Positions 57,596 to 64,000 of a stretch of DNA of 64,000 nucleotides are shown one piece after another. The notes beneath the pieces are model-generated. The model did no database searches. It was not told the origin of the DNA and saw only the letters and a list, made by a program, of their open reading frames with translations. Both the position numbers and the translations under genes were made by a program. This DNA is from Lachnospiraceae bacterium (GTDB lineage Bacteria; Bacillota; Clostridia; Lachnospirales; Lachnospiraceae): NCBI GenBank assembly GCA_030526195.1, contig JAUNDG010000010.1, positions 1 through 64,000 on the forward strand. The letters run 5' to 3'. Every line of letters starts with the position of its first letter. The first letter of the stretch is position 1.

Positions 57596-58594
57596 ATGGC
57601 ATTTATCGACAAAATTTTCGAAAAAGCAAAAGCTGACAAGAAAACTATCGTTTTACCGGAATCCATGGACGAAAGAACTTATGCAGCTGCCGAAAAGATC
57701 CTGAAGGAAGGCATTGCCAACCTGATCATCATCGGTACACCGGAAGAAATCGCTAAGAACAGCGCCGGTTATGACATCACAGGCGCTACTATCGTTGACC
57801 CGTTCAATGATCCGAACAAGCAGAAATACATCGACAAGTTCGTTGAACTGCGCGGCAAGAAGGGTGTGACTCCGGAAATCGCCAAAGAGCAGATGGAAAA
57901 GGATTATATGTACTATGCCTGCCTGATGTGCAAATGCGGTGATGCCGACGGCGCTGTATCAGGTGCCTGCCATTCCACAGCCAACACCATTCGTCCGGCT
58001 CTTCAGCTTCTGAAGACAAAACCGGGCATCAGCAGCGTCTCCGGTTTCTTCCTTATGGAAGTCCCGAACTGCGAATATGGTGAAGACGGTCTCTTCGTTT
58101 TCGCTGACTGCGCCGTAAATCCGGAAATGACAAAAGAACAGATGGCTGAATGTGCCGCTGTTTCCGCTGAATCCTTCGAAAGCCTCGTTGGCAAGCAGGC
58201 TAAGGTTGCCATGCTGTCCTTCTCATCCAAGGGCTCTGCCAAGGCTGACAGCGTCACAAAGGTTCAGGAAGCTACAGAACTGGCTAAGGCCAACTATCCG
58301 GATCTGCTGGTTGACGGCGAACTTCAGCTGGATGCCGCTATCGATATGAAGACAGGCCAGTCCAAGGCTCCGGGCAGTCCGGTTGCCGGTCAGGCCAACA
58401 CACTCATTTTCCCGACACTGGAAGCCGGTAACATCGGTTACAAACTGGTTCAGAGACTGGCTAAGGCCGGTGCTTACGGTCCGGTTCTGCAGGGTCTGGC
58501 TCTGCCGGTTAACGATCTGTCCCGCGGCTGCTTCGCCGAAGACATCGTCGGTACTGTTGCCATCACAGCTGTTCAGGCTCAGAACGCTCAGTAA
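57596..58594 (+). CDS. pta: Phosphate acetyltransferase
   Basis: 332 residues, the class I (single-domain) length. Key stretches: IVLPESMDERTYAAAEKIL (~18-36), DGAVSGACHSTANTIRPALQ (~118-137), FADCAVNPEMT and LIFPTLEAGNIGYKLVQRL (~267-285). It exchanges CoA of acetyl-CoA for phosphate, giving acetyl phosphate for AckA. AGGGACT precedes ATG 57596. Codons look those of a highly expressed gene, and the GAAAATG word is nearly absent. ackA follows after a hairpin and 72 bp. Confidence 0.97.
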   Translation: MAFIDKIFEKAKADKKTIVLPESMDERTYAAAEKILKEGIANLIIIGTPEEIAKNSAGYDITGATIVDPFNDPNKQKYIDKFVELRGKKGVTPEIAKEQMEKDYMYYACLMCKCGDADGAVSGACHSTANTIRPALQLLKTKPGISSVSGFFLMEVPNCEYGEDGLFVFADCAVNPEMTKEQMAECAAVSAESFESLVGKQAKVAMLSFSSKGSAKADSVTKVQEATELAKANYPDLLVDGELQLDAAIDMKTGQSKAPGSPVAGQANTLIFPTLEAGNIGYKLVQRLAKAGAYGPVLQGLALPVNDLSRGCFAEDIVGTVAITAVQAQNAQ

Positions 58595-58612
58595 TTCATT
58601 ATCAGTCACGTT

Positions 58613-58639
58613 CGGTCTCACCGCCAAAGGGTGAGACCG
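58613..58639 (+). terminator. Hairpin between pta and ackA
   Basis: CGGTCTCACC (58613-58622) pairs with GGTGAGACCG (58630-58639). No T-run follows, so it is more likely an mRNA-stabilising or processing stem than a terminator. Confidence 0.5.
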
Positions 58640-58666
58640 TCAGCGCATATAAAAGGAGAGAAAAAC

Positions 58667-59863
58667 ATGAAAGTATTAGTCATCAATGCCGGTAGCTCTT
58701 CATTAAAATATCAGATCATCGATATGGACAATGAAGCCGTTCTGGCAAAAGGTCTTTGCGAAAGAATCGGTATCGACGGCTCAAAACTGACACATAAGGT
58801 GCCGGGTAAAGACGATTATGTTGTTGAAACACCGATGCCGTCCCATAAGGAAGCTGTTTCTCTGGTTATGGAAGCTCTGCTTGATGCCGATCATGGTGTT
58901 CTGAAGAGCCTTGACGAACTGTCAGCCATTGGTCACCGCGTCCTGCACGGCGGTATCGAATACACAGATTCCTGCCTGGTCACACCGGAAGTGAAGGATG
59001 TTATCCGTGCCAACTTCGACCTTGGCCCGCTGCACAACCCGGCTAACCTGATGGGCATCGAAGCCTGCGAAGCCGCTATCCCGGGCAAGCCGAACGTAGC
59101 CGTCTTCGATACAGCCTTCGGTATGTCTATGAAACCGGAAGCTTATATGTATGCCATCCCGATGGAATACTATGATAAGTACAAAATTCGTCGTTACGGC
59201 TTCCACGGCACAAGCCACAAGTTCGTTTCCGGCGAAACCATCAAATTCGGTCAGCTGCCGGAAGGCCAGAGAAAGGTCATCGTCTGCCACCTGGGCAACG
59301 GTTCCTCCATTTCTGCCAGCATCGATGGCAAGTGCGTTGACACATCCATGGGTCTGACACCGCTTGAAGGTCTGATGATGGGGACTCGTTCCGGTGATGT
59401 TGATCCGGCCGTTGTTCAGTTCATCTGCAACCATGACAACAAGACTGTTGATGAAGTCCTGAACATCCTCAACAAGAAATCAGGTGTCCTGGGTCTGTCC
59501 GGTCTGTCATCTGACTTCCGTGATGTTAAGAAAGCTGCCGGCGAAGGCAACGAAAGAGCTGCCATGGCGTCCAACGCTTTCATTTATCGTGTCGCCAAGA
59601 CAATCGGCAGCTATGTCGCCGCTATGAACGGTGTTGATGCTATCGCATTCACAGCCGGTATCGGTGAAAATGATGTGGAATACAGAGGCTGGATCTGCGA
59701 ATACCTGACATACCTGGGTATTGAGATCGACAAGGAAGCCAACAAGAAGCGTGGCCAGAACATCATGATCTCCACACCGGATTCCAAGGTCAAAGTTTTC
59801 GTCATCCCGACAAACGAAGAGCTGGCTATTGCCCGTGACACAAAGGAAATCGTTGAAGGCTAA
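58667..59863 (+). CDS. ackA: Acetate kinase
   Basis: 398 residues from ATG 58667, with AAAGGAGAG upstream. Motifs: VINAGSSSLKYQI (~4-16), GHRVLHGG, RYGFHGTSHKFVS (His and Ser of the active site), HLGNGSSISASIDG and FTAGIGENDVEYR. It makes ATP from acetyl phosphate in fermentation, completing the Pta-AckA route. A single codon-biased gene; in related genomes a DUF177 gene often follows, but here only 111 bp separate it from rpmF. Confidence 0.97.
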   Translation: MKVLVINAGSSSLKYQIIDMDNEAVLAKGLCERIGIDGSKLTHKVPGKDDYVVETPMPSHKEAVSLVMEALLDADHGVLKSLDELSAIGHRVLHGGIEYTDSCLVTPEVKDVIRANFDLGPLHNPANLMGIEACEAAIPGKPNVAVFDTAFGMSMKPEAYMYAIPMEYYDKYKIRRYGFHGTSHKFVSGETIKFGQLPEGQRKVIVCHLGNGSSISASIDGKCVDTSMGLTPLEGLMMGTRSGDVDPAVVQFICNHDNKTVDEVLNILNKKSGVLGLSGLSSDFRDVKKAAGEGNERAAMASNAFIYRVAKTIGSYVAAMNGVDAIAFTAGIGENDVEYRGWICEYLTYLGIEIDKEANKKRGQNIMISTPDSKVKVFVIPTNEELAIARDTKEIVEG

Positions 59864-59916
59864 TCGCGGCCATTGAAAAAACTTCGAAAAAGCACGAAAA
59901 ATCAAGAGATTTCCTG

Positions 59917-59946
59917 TTGACAAGTTGCAGTATGCCCCTTTATAAT
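59917..59946 (+). promoter_or_regulatory. Promoter of rpmF
   Basis: TTGACA (59917-59922), 18-bp spacer, TATAAT (59941-59946): consensus hexamers just before AAGGAGG (59961-59967). Confidence 0.85.
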
Positions 59947-59974
59947 AACCCTTGTGCGTTAAGGAGGTGTTAGC

Positions 59975-60160
59975 ATGTCTATTTGTCCTAAGAATAAACA
60001 TTCGGCCGCTCGCAGAGACAAAAGAAGAGCTCAGTGGAAGATGACTGCTCCGGCTCTGGTCCGTTGCAGCAAGTGCGGTGAACTGATGATGCCGCATCGT
60101 GTATGCAAAGCATGCGGTTCTTACAACAAGCGCGAGATCATTAAGCAGGAAGACGCTTAA
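59975..60160 (+). CDS. rpmF: Ribosomal protein L32
   Basis: 61 residues. Starts MSICPKNKHSAARRDKRRAQ and carries a zinc-binding CSKCGELMMPHRVCKACG (CxxC twice), as in zinc-type bL32. Strong AAGGAGG with a spacing of 7. It has a consensus promoter and its own terminator. Confidence 0.97.
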   Translation: MSICPKNKHSAARRDKRRAQWKMTAPALVRCSKCGELMMPHRVCKACGSYNKREIIKQEDA

Positions 60161-60185
60161 TCGCGAACTCAACATGAAATGAACT

Positions 60186-60215
60186 AAGAGAGACTGCCTT
60201 TTGGCAGTCTCTTTT
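60186..60215 (+). terminator. Terminator of rpmF
   Basis: AGAGACTGCC (60189-60198), TTTT loop and GGCAGTCTCT (60203-60212), followed by T and flanked by A residues. Confidence 0.85.
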
Positions 60216-60230
60216 AGTATTTTTGAAGCC

Positions 60231-60259
60231 TTGAAAATAAAGGCCTGACTGTGTATGAT
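60231..60259 (+). promoter_or_regulatory. Promoter of the plsX operon
   Basis: TTGAAA (60231-60236), 17-bp spacer and TATGAT (60254-60259), downstream of the rpmF terminator. Confidence 0.65.
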
Positions 60260-60292
60260 AATAGAGGCTTATCAGATAGTGAGGTACTTATT

Positions 60293-61309
60293 ATGGAAGA
60301 GAGAAGAATTCGCATCGTCCTTGACGCTATGGGCGGTGATAATGCGCCGGTTTCCACTATTGAAGGGGCTGTGGATGCCCTGAAGGAAAAAGACGGCTTC
60401 GAGCTGGTTCTGGTGGGTCGCGAAGAGGCGATCAAAGCGGAGCTGGCCAAATATGATTATCCGAAGGATCGCATTGAGATCCGTCATGCTGAAGAAGTGA
60501 TCGAGATGTGTGAAGCGCCGGCTGCGGCTATTCACAATAAGAAAGACTCCTCCATCGTGGTGGGTATGAAGATGATTCGTAAAGGTGAAGCGGATGCCTT
60601 TGTTTCCGCCGGTTCTACAGGCGCTGTCCTGGTGGGCGGCCAGATTCTGGTGGGGAGACTCAAAGGTGTGGAAAGACCGCCTCTGGCTTGCCTTGTGCCC
60701 ACAGAAAAGGGTATGGCCTGCATGATCGACTGCGGCGCCAACGTGGACGCCCGTCCCTCCTGGCTGGTGCAGTTTGCCCGCATGGGCTCTGTCTACATGA
60801 AAGATTTCATGAAGGTGGAAAATCCCCGCGTCGGTATCCTGAACATCGGGGCCGAAGAAGAGAAGGGCAACAGCCTGGTGAAGGAAACCTTCCCGCTTCT
60901 TAAAGCATGCAGCGATATTAATTTCATCGGCTCTGTGGAAGCCCGCGATATCCCGGGCGGCTATGCCGATGTTATCGTCACGGATGCCTTCAGCGGCAAC
61001 GTGGCGCTGAAGATGTATGAGGGCACCGCGTCTACACTGCTGAAGGTGGTGAAGGGTTCCATGATGACCTCCCTCAAGACAAAGATCGGGGCACTACTCA
61101 TTAAAGACGCCCTGAAGAGCACCATGAAGAAATACGATGCCACAGCCTACGGCGGTGCGCCGCTTCTGGGCCTTAACGGTCTGGTGGTGAAGACACACGG
61201 CAGCTCCAAGGCCAAGGAGATCCGCATTTCTATTCTCCAGTGTCTGACATTCTGTGAGGAACGGATCAATGATAAGATCAAGGATCTGTTTGTGGCAGAT
61301 AAAGCATAA
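60293..61309 (+). CDS. plsX: Phosphate acyltransferase PlsX
   Basis: 338 residues from ATG 60293 (GAGG at spacing 8); the earlier ATG at 60251 overlaps the promoter. Characteristic IVLDAMGGDNAPVSTIEGAV at the start, FVSAGSTGAVLVGGQ, CMIDCGANVDARPSWLVQF and NIGAEEEKGNSL. It converts acyl-ACP to acyl-phosphate for phospholipid synthesis. It is first in plsX-acp-rnc-smc, a common gene order. Confidence 0.97.
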   Translation: MEERRIRIVLDAMGGDNAPVSTIEGAVDALKEKDGFELVLVGREEAIKAELAKYDYPKDRIEIRHAEEVIEMCEAPAAAIHNKKDSSIVVGMKMIRKGEADAFVSAGSTGAVLVGGQILVGRLKGVERPPLACLVPTEKGMACMIDCGANVDARPSWLVQFARMGSVYMKDFMKVENPRVGILNIGAEEEKGNSLVKETFPLLKACSDINFIGSVEARDIPGGYADVIVTDAFSGNVALKMYEGTASTLLKVVKGSMMTSLKTKIGALLIKDALKSTMKKYDATAYGGAPLLGLNGLVVKTHGSSKAKEIRISILQCLTFCEERINDKIKDLFVADKA

Positions 61310-61320
61310 GAGGTGAGCCT

Positions 61321-61551
61321 ATGATTCTTCAGAAGGTCAGTCAGATCGTCGCGGATTGTTTAGGTCTGTATCCTCAGGAGATCACAGAGGATTTATCCTT
61401 TGAGGAGGACCTGGAGGTGCATGCCCTGGATCTCTATGAGATTCTGACAGCTGTGGAAGAAACATTTGATATAGAGATCGCGCCCGATGCCGCTGAGCAC
61501 ATCAGGACGGTGAGGGACCTGATCGAGGTAATAAAAGTTGCAGAAGAGTAA
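61321..61551 (+). CDS. Acyl carrier-like protein lacking the phosphopantetheine serine
   Basis: 76 residues with the four-helix ACP layout: MILQKVSQIVADCLGL, EDLSFEEDLEVHALDLYEI, ETFDIEIAPDAAEHI and VRDLIEVIKVAEE. Position and length fit the ACP gene of the plsX-acp-rnc operon. The attachment motif is the problem: where ACPs have DSL, this reads HAL (LEVHALDLYEIL, residues ~32-43), so the Ser that takes 4'-phosphopantetheine is Ala. It cannot carry acyl chains in the usual way if the sequence is right. It may be a degenerate or regulatory ACP homologue. It overlaps the rnc start by 14 bp. Confidence 0.75.
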   Translation: MILQKVSQIVADCLGLYPQEITEDLSFEEDLEVHALDLYEILTAVEETFDIEIAPDAAEHIRTVRDLIEVIKVAEE

Positions 61552-62227
61552 AGAGACACTTTCAGAATTAGAATCAGCGCTCGGGTATGTCTTCAAAGAC
61601 CGGGCGCTTTTGCAATTAGCCCTGACCCATACCTCCTACGCCAATGAACATCGGCGGGAGGGGGTCGGCCACAATGAACGACTGGAATTCCTGGGAGATG
61701 CCGTTTTGGAAATGGTGAGTTCCGAATTCCTCTTTGAACGCTTTCCGACCATGAAGGAGGGGGACCTGTCGAAAATGAGGGCTTCCCTGGTCTGCGAGCC
61801 GACGCTGGCCCTCTGCGCCCGTGATTTTAATCTGATGCCTTTCATCAGACTGGGCCGCGGGGAGGAAATGAACGGCGGCCGCTTCCGTGACTCCATTGTG
61901 TCGGACGCGGTGGAATCCGTCATCGCCGCCATTTACTTAGACGGCGGATTTGAACCTGCCCGATCCTTTATCCGGCAGCATATATTAAATGATATCGATC
62001 GCAAGAAGACATTTGTGGACAGTAAGTCCCGTCTGCAGGAAATGGTGCAGGCCGACGGCCGCAGCTGCCAGTATAAGCTCATCAGTGAGACCGGCCCCGA
62101 CCACGACAAATGGTTCAAGGTGGAGGTTCTTATCGACGGCCGCCCCGTGGCGGAAGGCGAAGGCCATACCAAGAAACAGGCCGAGCAGCAGGCAGCTGAC
62201 AATGCGATCAACCTGAAGGAAAGCTAA
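61538..62227 (+). CDS. rnc: Ribonuclease III
   Basis: 229 residues from TTG 61538 (GAGGT ribosome site at spacing 9, inside the preceding gene). The RNase III signature is HNERLEFLGDAVLEMVSSEFL (given here in two parts: HNERLEFLGDAVLE and EMVSS), with the second metal site DAVESVIAAIYLDGG. A C-terminal dsRNA-binding domain ends EGHTKKQAEQQAADNAINLKES. It processes rRNA precursors and structured mRNAs. smc begins directly after its stop. Confidence 0.95.
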   Translation: MQKSKETLSELESALGYVFKDRALLQLALTHTSYANEHRREGVGHNERLEFLGDAVLEMVSSEFLFERFPTMKEGDLSKMRASLVCEPTLALCARDFNLMPFIRLGRGEEMNGGRFRDSIVSDAVESVIAAIYLDGGFEPARSFIRQHILNDIDRKKTFVDSKSRLQEMVQADGRSCQYKLISETGPDHDKWFKVEVLIDGRPVAEGEGHTKKQAEQQAADNAINLKES

Positions 62228-64000
62228 ATGTATTTAAAATCCATCGAAGTGCACGGGTTTAAATCCTTTGCCAACAAACTGAAATTTGAATTTCATGGCG
62301 GTATCACCGGTATTGTCGGGCCCAACGGCTCCGGCAAAAGTAATGTCGTTGATGCGGTCCGCTGGGTTTTTGGTGAGCAGAGTGCCAAGCAGCTGCGAGG
62401 CGGCAACATGCAGGATGTTATCTTTGCCGGCTCTGAGCTTCGGCGTCCTCAGAGTTATGCGGAGGTGGCCATCACCCTGGATAACGGCGATCATTCCCTG
62501 GACATTGCCTTTGACGAAGTGAAGATCACCAGACGTCTCTACCGGTCCGGTGAAAGTGAATATCTCATCAATGACCGTTCCAGCCGTCTGAAAGATATCA
62601 ATGAGCTCTTCTATGATACCGGTATCGGCAAGGAGGGCTATTCCATCATCGGTCAGAACCAGATCGAAAAGATCCTCTCCGGTAAGGCCGATGACCGTCG
62701 CGAGCTTTTTGACGAAGCCGCCGGTATCGTGAAATTCAAACGCCGCAAGAACACAGCGGTCAAAAAACTGGAAAGCGAACAGCAGAATCTTCTGCGTGTG
62801 GGCGATATTCTCCGTGAGTTAAGCTCGCAGCTGGGCCCCCTGGAAAAGCAGAGTGCCAATGCCCGTATTTACCTTAAGAAGAAGGAAAGTCTGAAGGCCT
62901 TCGAGGTCAACCTTTTCCTCCGGGAAATGGATGAGACGGAGAGCCGTCTTAAGGAACTGACGGAAAAGATCGCCATCGTCACGCAGCAGATGACGGACTC
63001 CCAGAACGCCTACGAAGAGATCAAAACGGAATACGATGAGATCGAGGCCGCTTTGGCCGCTCTTGATGAGGCCATCACCACTGTCCATGACGAGGGTGCG
63101 GCCGCTGTCCTGAAAAAACAGGAGCTGAAGGGCCACAGCGATCTGCTCAAGGAGCAGATCCGCACCGCTCAGAACGACGATGAGCATTTCGAAAACCGTC
63201 GTCAGACCATTGCCGAGGAGATCCGCCGTCGTCAGGAAGAGATCGCCGGCAACGTGGAAACACAGGCCTCTTTAACGGCTGCCATCGCCTCTATGGGTGA
63301 AGAAGAGGCCCGGGAATCCGAGCTGTTCCGTACCTATGACGAGGCCCTGACCAATGCCGCTGCCAAGCTGGATGAGCTGCAGAGCCGTATGATCGAGCTT
63401 CTGAATGACCGGGCCAACACCAAGAGCCGCATTCAGCGCTTCGACACCATGCTGGAGCAGATTGACATCCGCAAGGCCGAGCTTATGAGCCGTTCCCTCC
63501 GCTTTAAGGAAGAGGAAACGGATGCTCAGGCGATCATTGACCGGTCTCGCAGCACCATTTCCGAAATCGATGAGGAAATGGCGCGCCTCAAAGCCGAAAC
63601 GGCTGAGAAGGAAAAGGCCCAGGCCGTCTGTCAGAATCGCATTAACGAAAACTCACACCGGCTGGATGAGGTCCAGGTGGCTTACCACCGTGAGGCTTCC
63701 CATCTGGAATCTCTGAAAAATCTGGAAGAGCATTATGACGGGTACGGCAACGGCATCCGGCGGGTCATGGAAGAAAAGGTCAAAGAACCCGGTATCGTCG
63801 GCGTTGTGGCTGAACTCTTATTTGTGGATAAAAAGTATGAGCTGGCTGTGGAAACGGCTCTGGGCAGCAAGACCCGAAACGTGGTCACTGACGAAGAGCA
63901 GACAGCCAAGCGCATGATCAATTTCCTGAAGAAAAACAAGCTGGGCCGGGCCACATTCCTGCCTATGACCCATATCAACGGCGGCCGGTCCTTCGAACCG
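62228..64000 (+). CDS. smc: Chromosome segregation protein SMC, N-terminal part (truncated by window edge)
   Basis: 591 codons are visible from ATG 62228; the gene continues past the window end. Walker A is [19 protein letters not shown] (~25-43) within the head domain, with [19 protein letters not shown] and [12 protein letters not shown] following. Coiled coil runs from about 165 to 500, then the hinge begins with [14 protein letters not shown] and [24 protein letters not shown] compacts and segregates chromosomes with ScpAB. The start is adjacent to the rnc stop and has no strong ribosome site, so coupled translation is likely. ftsY usually follows it. Confidence 0.95.
   Translation, partial: MYLKSIEVHGFKSFANKLKFEFHGGITGIVGPNGSGKSNVVDAVRWVFGEQSAKQLRGGNMQDVIFAGSELRRPQSYAEVAITLDNGDHSLDIAFDEVKITRRLYRSGESEYLINDRSSRLKDINELFYDTGIGKEGYSIIGQNQIEKILSGKADDRRELFDEAAGIVKFKRRKNTAVKKLESEQQNLLRVGDILRELSSQLGPLEKQSANARIYLKKKESLKAFEVNLFLREMDETESRLKELTEKIAIVTQQMTDSQNAYEEIKTEYDEIEAALAALDEAITTVHDEGAAAVLKKQELKGHSDLLKEQIRTAQNDDEHFENRRQTIAEEIRRRQEEIAGNVETQASLTAAIASMGEEEARESELFRTYDEALTNAAAKLDELQSRMIELLNDRANTKSRIQRFDTMLEQIDIRKAELMSRSLRFKEEETDAQAIIDRSRSTISEIDEEMARLKAETAEKEKAQAVCQNRINENSHRLDEVQVAYHREASHLESLKNLEEHYDGYGNGIRRVMEEKVKEPGIVGVVAELLFVDKKYELAVETALGSKTRNVVTDEEQTAKRMINFLKKNKLGRATFLPMTHINGGRSFEP

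Overview
The window looks like a chromosomal segment of a low-GC-phylum (Firmicutes) anaerobe, most likely a Clostridia member near Lachnospiraceae. The base composition is unusually GC-rich for that group (mid-50s % by eye). The reasons are an Rnf complex in the order C-D-G-E-A-B with its ApbE, NusG-II and Gx-transporter helpers, a pta-ackA / rpmF / plsX / acp / rnc / smc block, CWB2 (cell wall binding repeat 2) surface proteins, a stand-alone AICAR transformylase, and class-typical AsnA, Tex and TmcAL. No rRNA, prophage or CRISPR array is visible. One tRNA-Val(GAC) is present.

Layout. 1-6.1 kb: the end of one CobW-type GTPase and a second complete one, a radical SAM protein, a secreted CWB2 PIG-L-type deacetylase and a TauE/SafE permease. 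6.3-14.7 kb: rnfCDGEAB, a 1.1 kb non-coding stretch holding an 83/84-bp tandem repeat, then apbE and the NusG-II/Gx-transporter pair. 14.9-22.7 kb: an epimerase-like protein, AICAR transformylase, RluA, M20 peptidase, a ricin-repeat amidase and a histidine phosphatase. 22.9-29.9 kb: a 1549-residue multidomain protein followed by an LDH-like and a flavodoxin-like protein. 30-37.7 kb: a divergent HTH / small GG-leader-like protein locus with a perfect palindromic operator candidate, a Bax inhibitor-1 protein, tex, asnA and a lone TnpB. 37.9-45 kb: a heterodimeric ABC exporter, then a MurT-like ligase and an AsnB-like protein, both next to a dispersed structured RNA element. 45-51 kb: a chagasin-like inhibitor, a secreted coiled-coil hydrolase, tRNA-Val, a macrodomain protein and a CWB2 adhesin. 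51-57.4 kb: a B12/radical SAM protein, tmcAL, a purine riboswitch with an 8-oxoguanine deaminase-like gene, and a PP-loop protein. 57.6-64 kb: pta, ackA, rpmF, plsX, acp-like, rnc and the start of smc.

How the genes fit together. Rnf couples ferredoxin oxidation to ion pumping, ApbE would flavinylate RnfD and RnfG, and Pta-AckA makes ATP from acetyl-CoA, which fits a fermentative anaerobe. Several secreted proteins (CWB2 proteins, amidase, coiled-coil hydrolase, chagasin lipoprotein) point to active envelope remodelling.

The signals most worth attention are: (i) the 7-mer GAAAATG/CATTTTC, which I counted more than 100 times by eye on both strands, inside and outside genes, often as a palindrome; (ii) a family of structured intergenic RNA elements with compensatory base changes between copies; (iii) a MurT-like ligase lacking its Zn ribbon and GatD partner, next to an AsnB-like protein lacking its glutaminase nucleophile; (iv) the divergent HTH / palindrome / GG-peptide locus; (v) an acyl-carrier-like protein without the phosphopantetheine serine; (vi) a C74-type purine riboswitch in front of an 8-oxoguanine deaminase-like gene; (vii) the 1549-residue fusion protein. 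Every call comes from reading the sequence; no database search was run.
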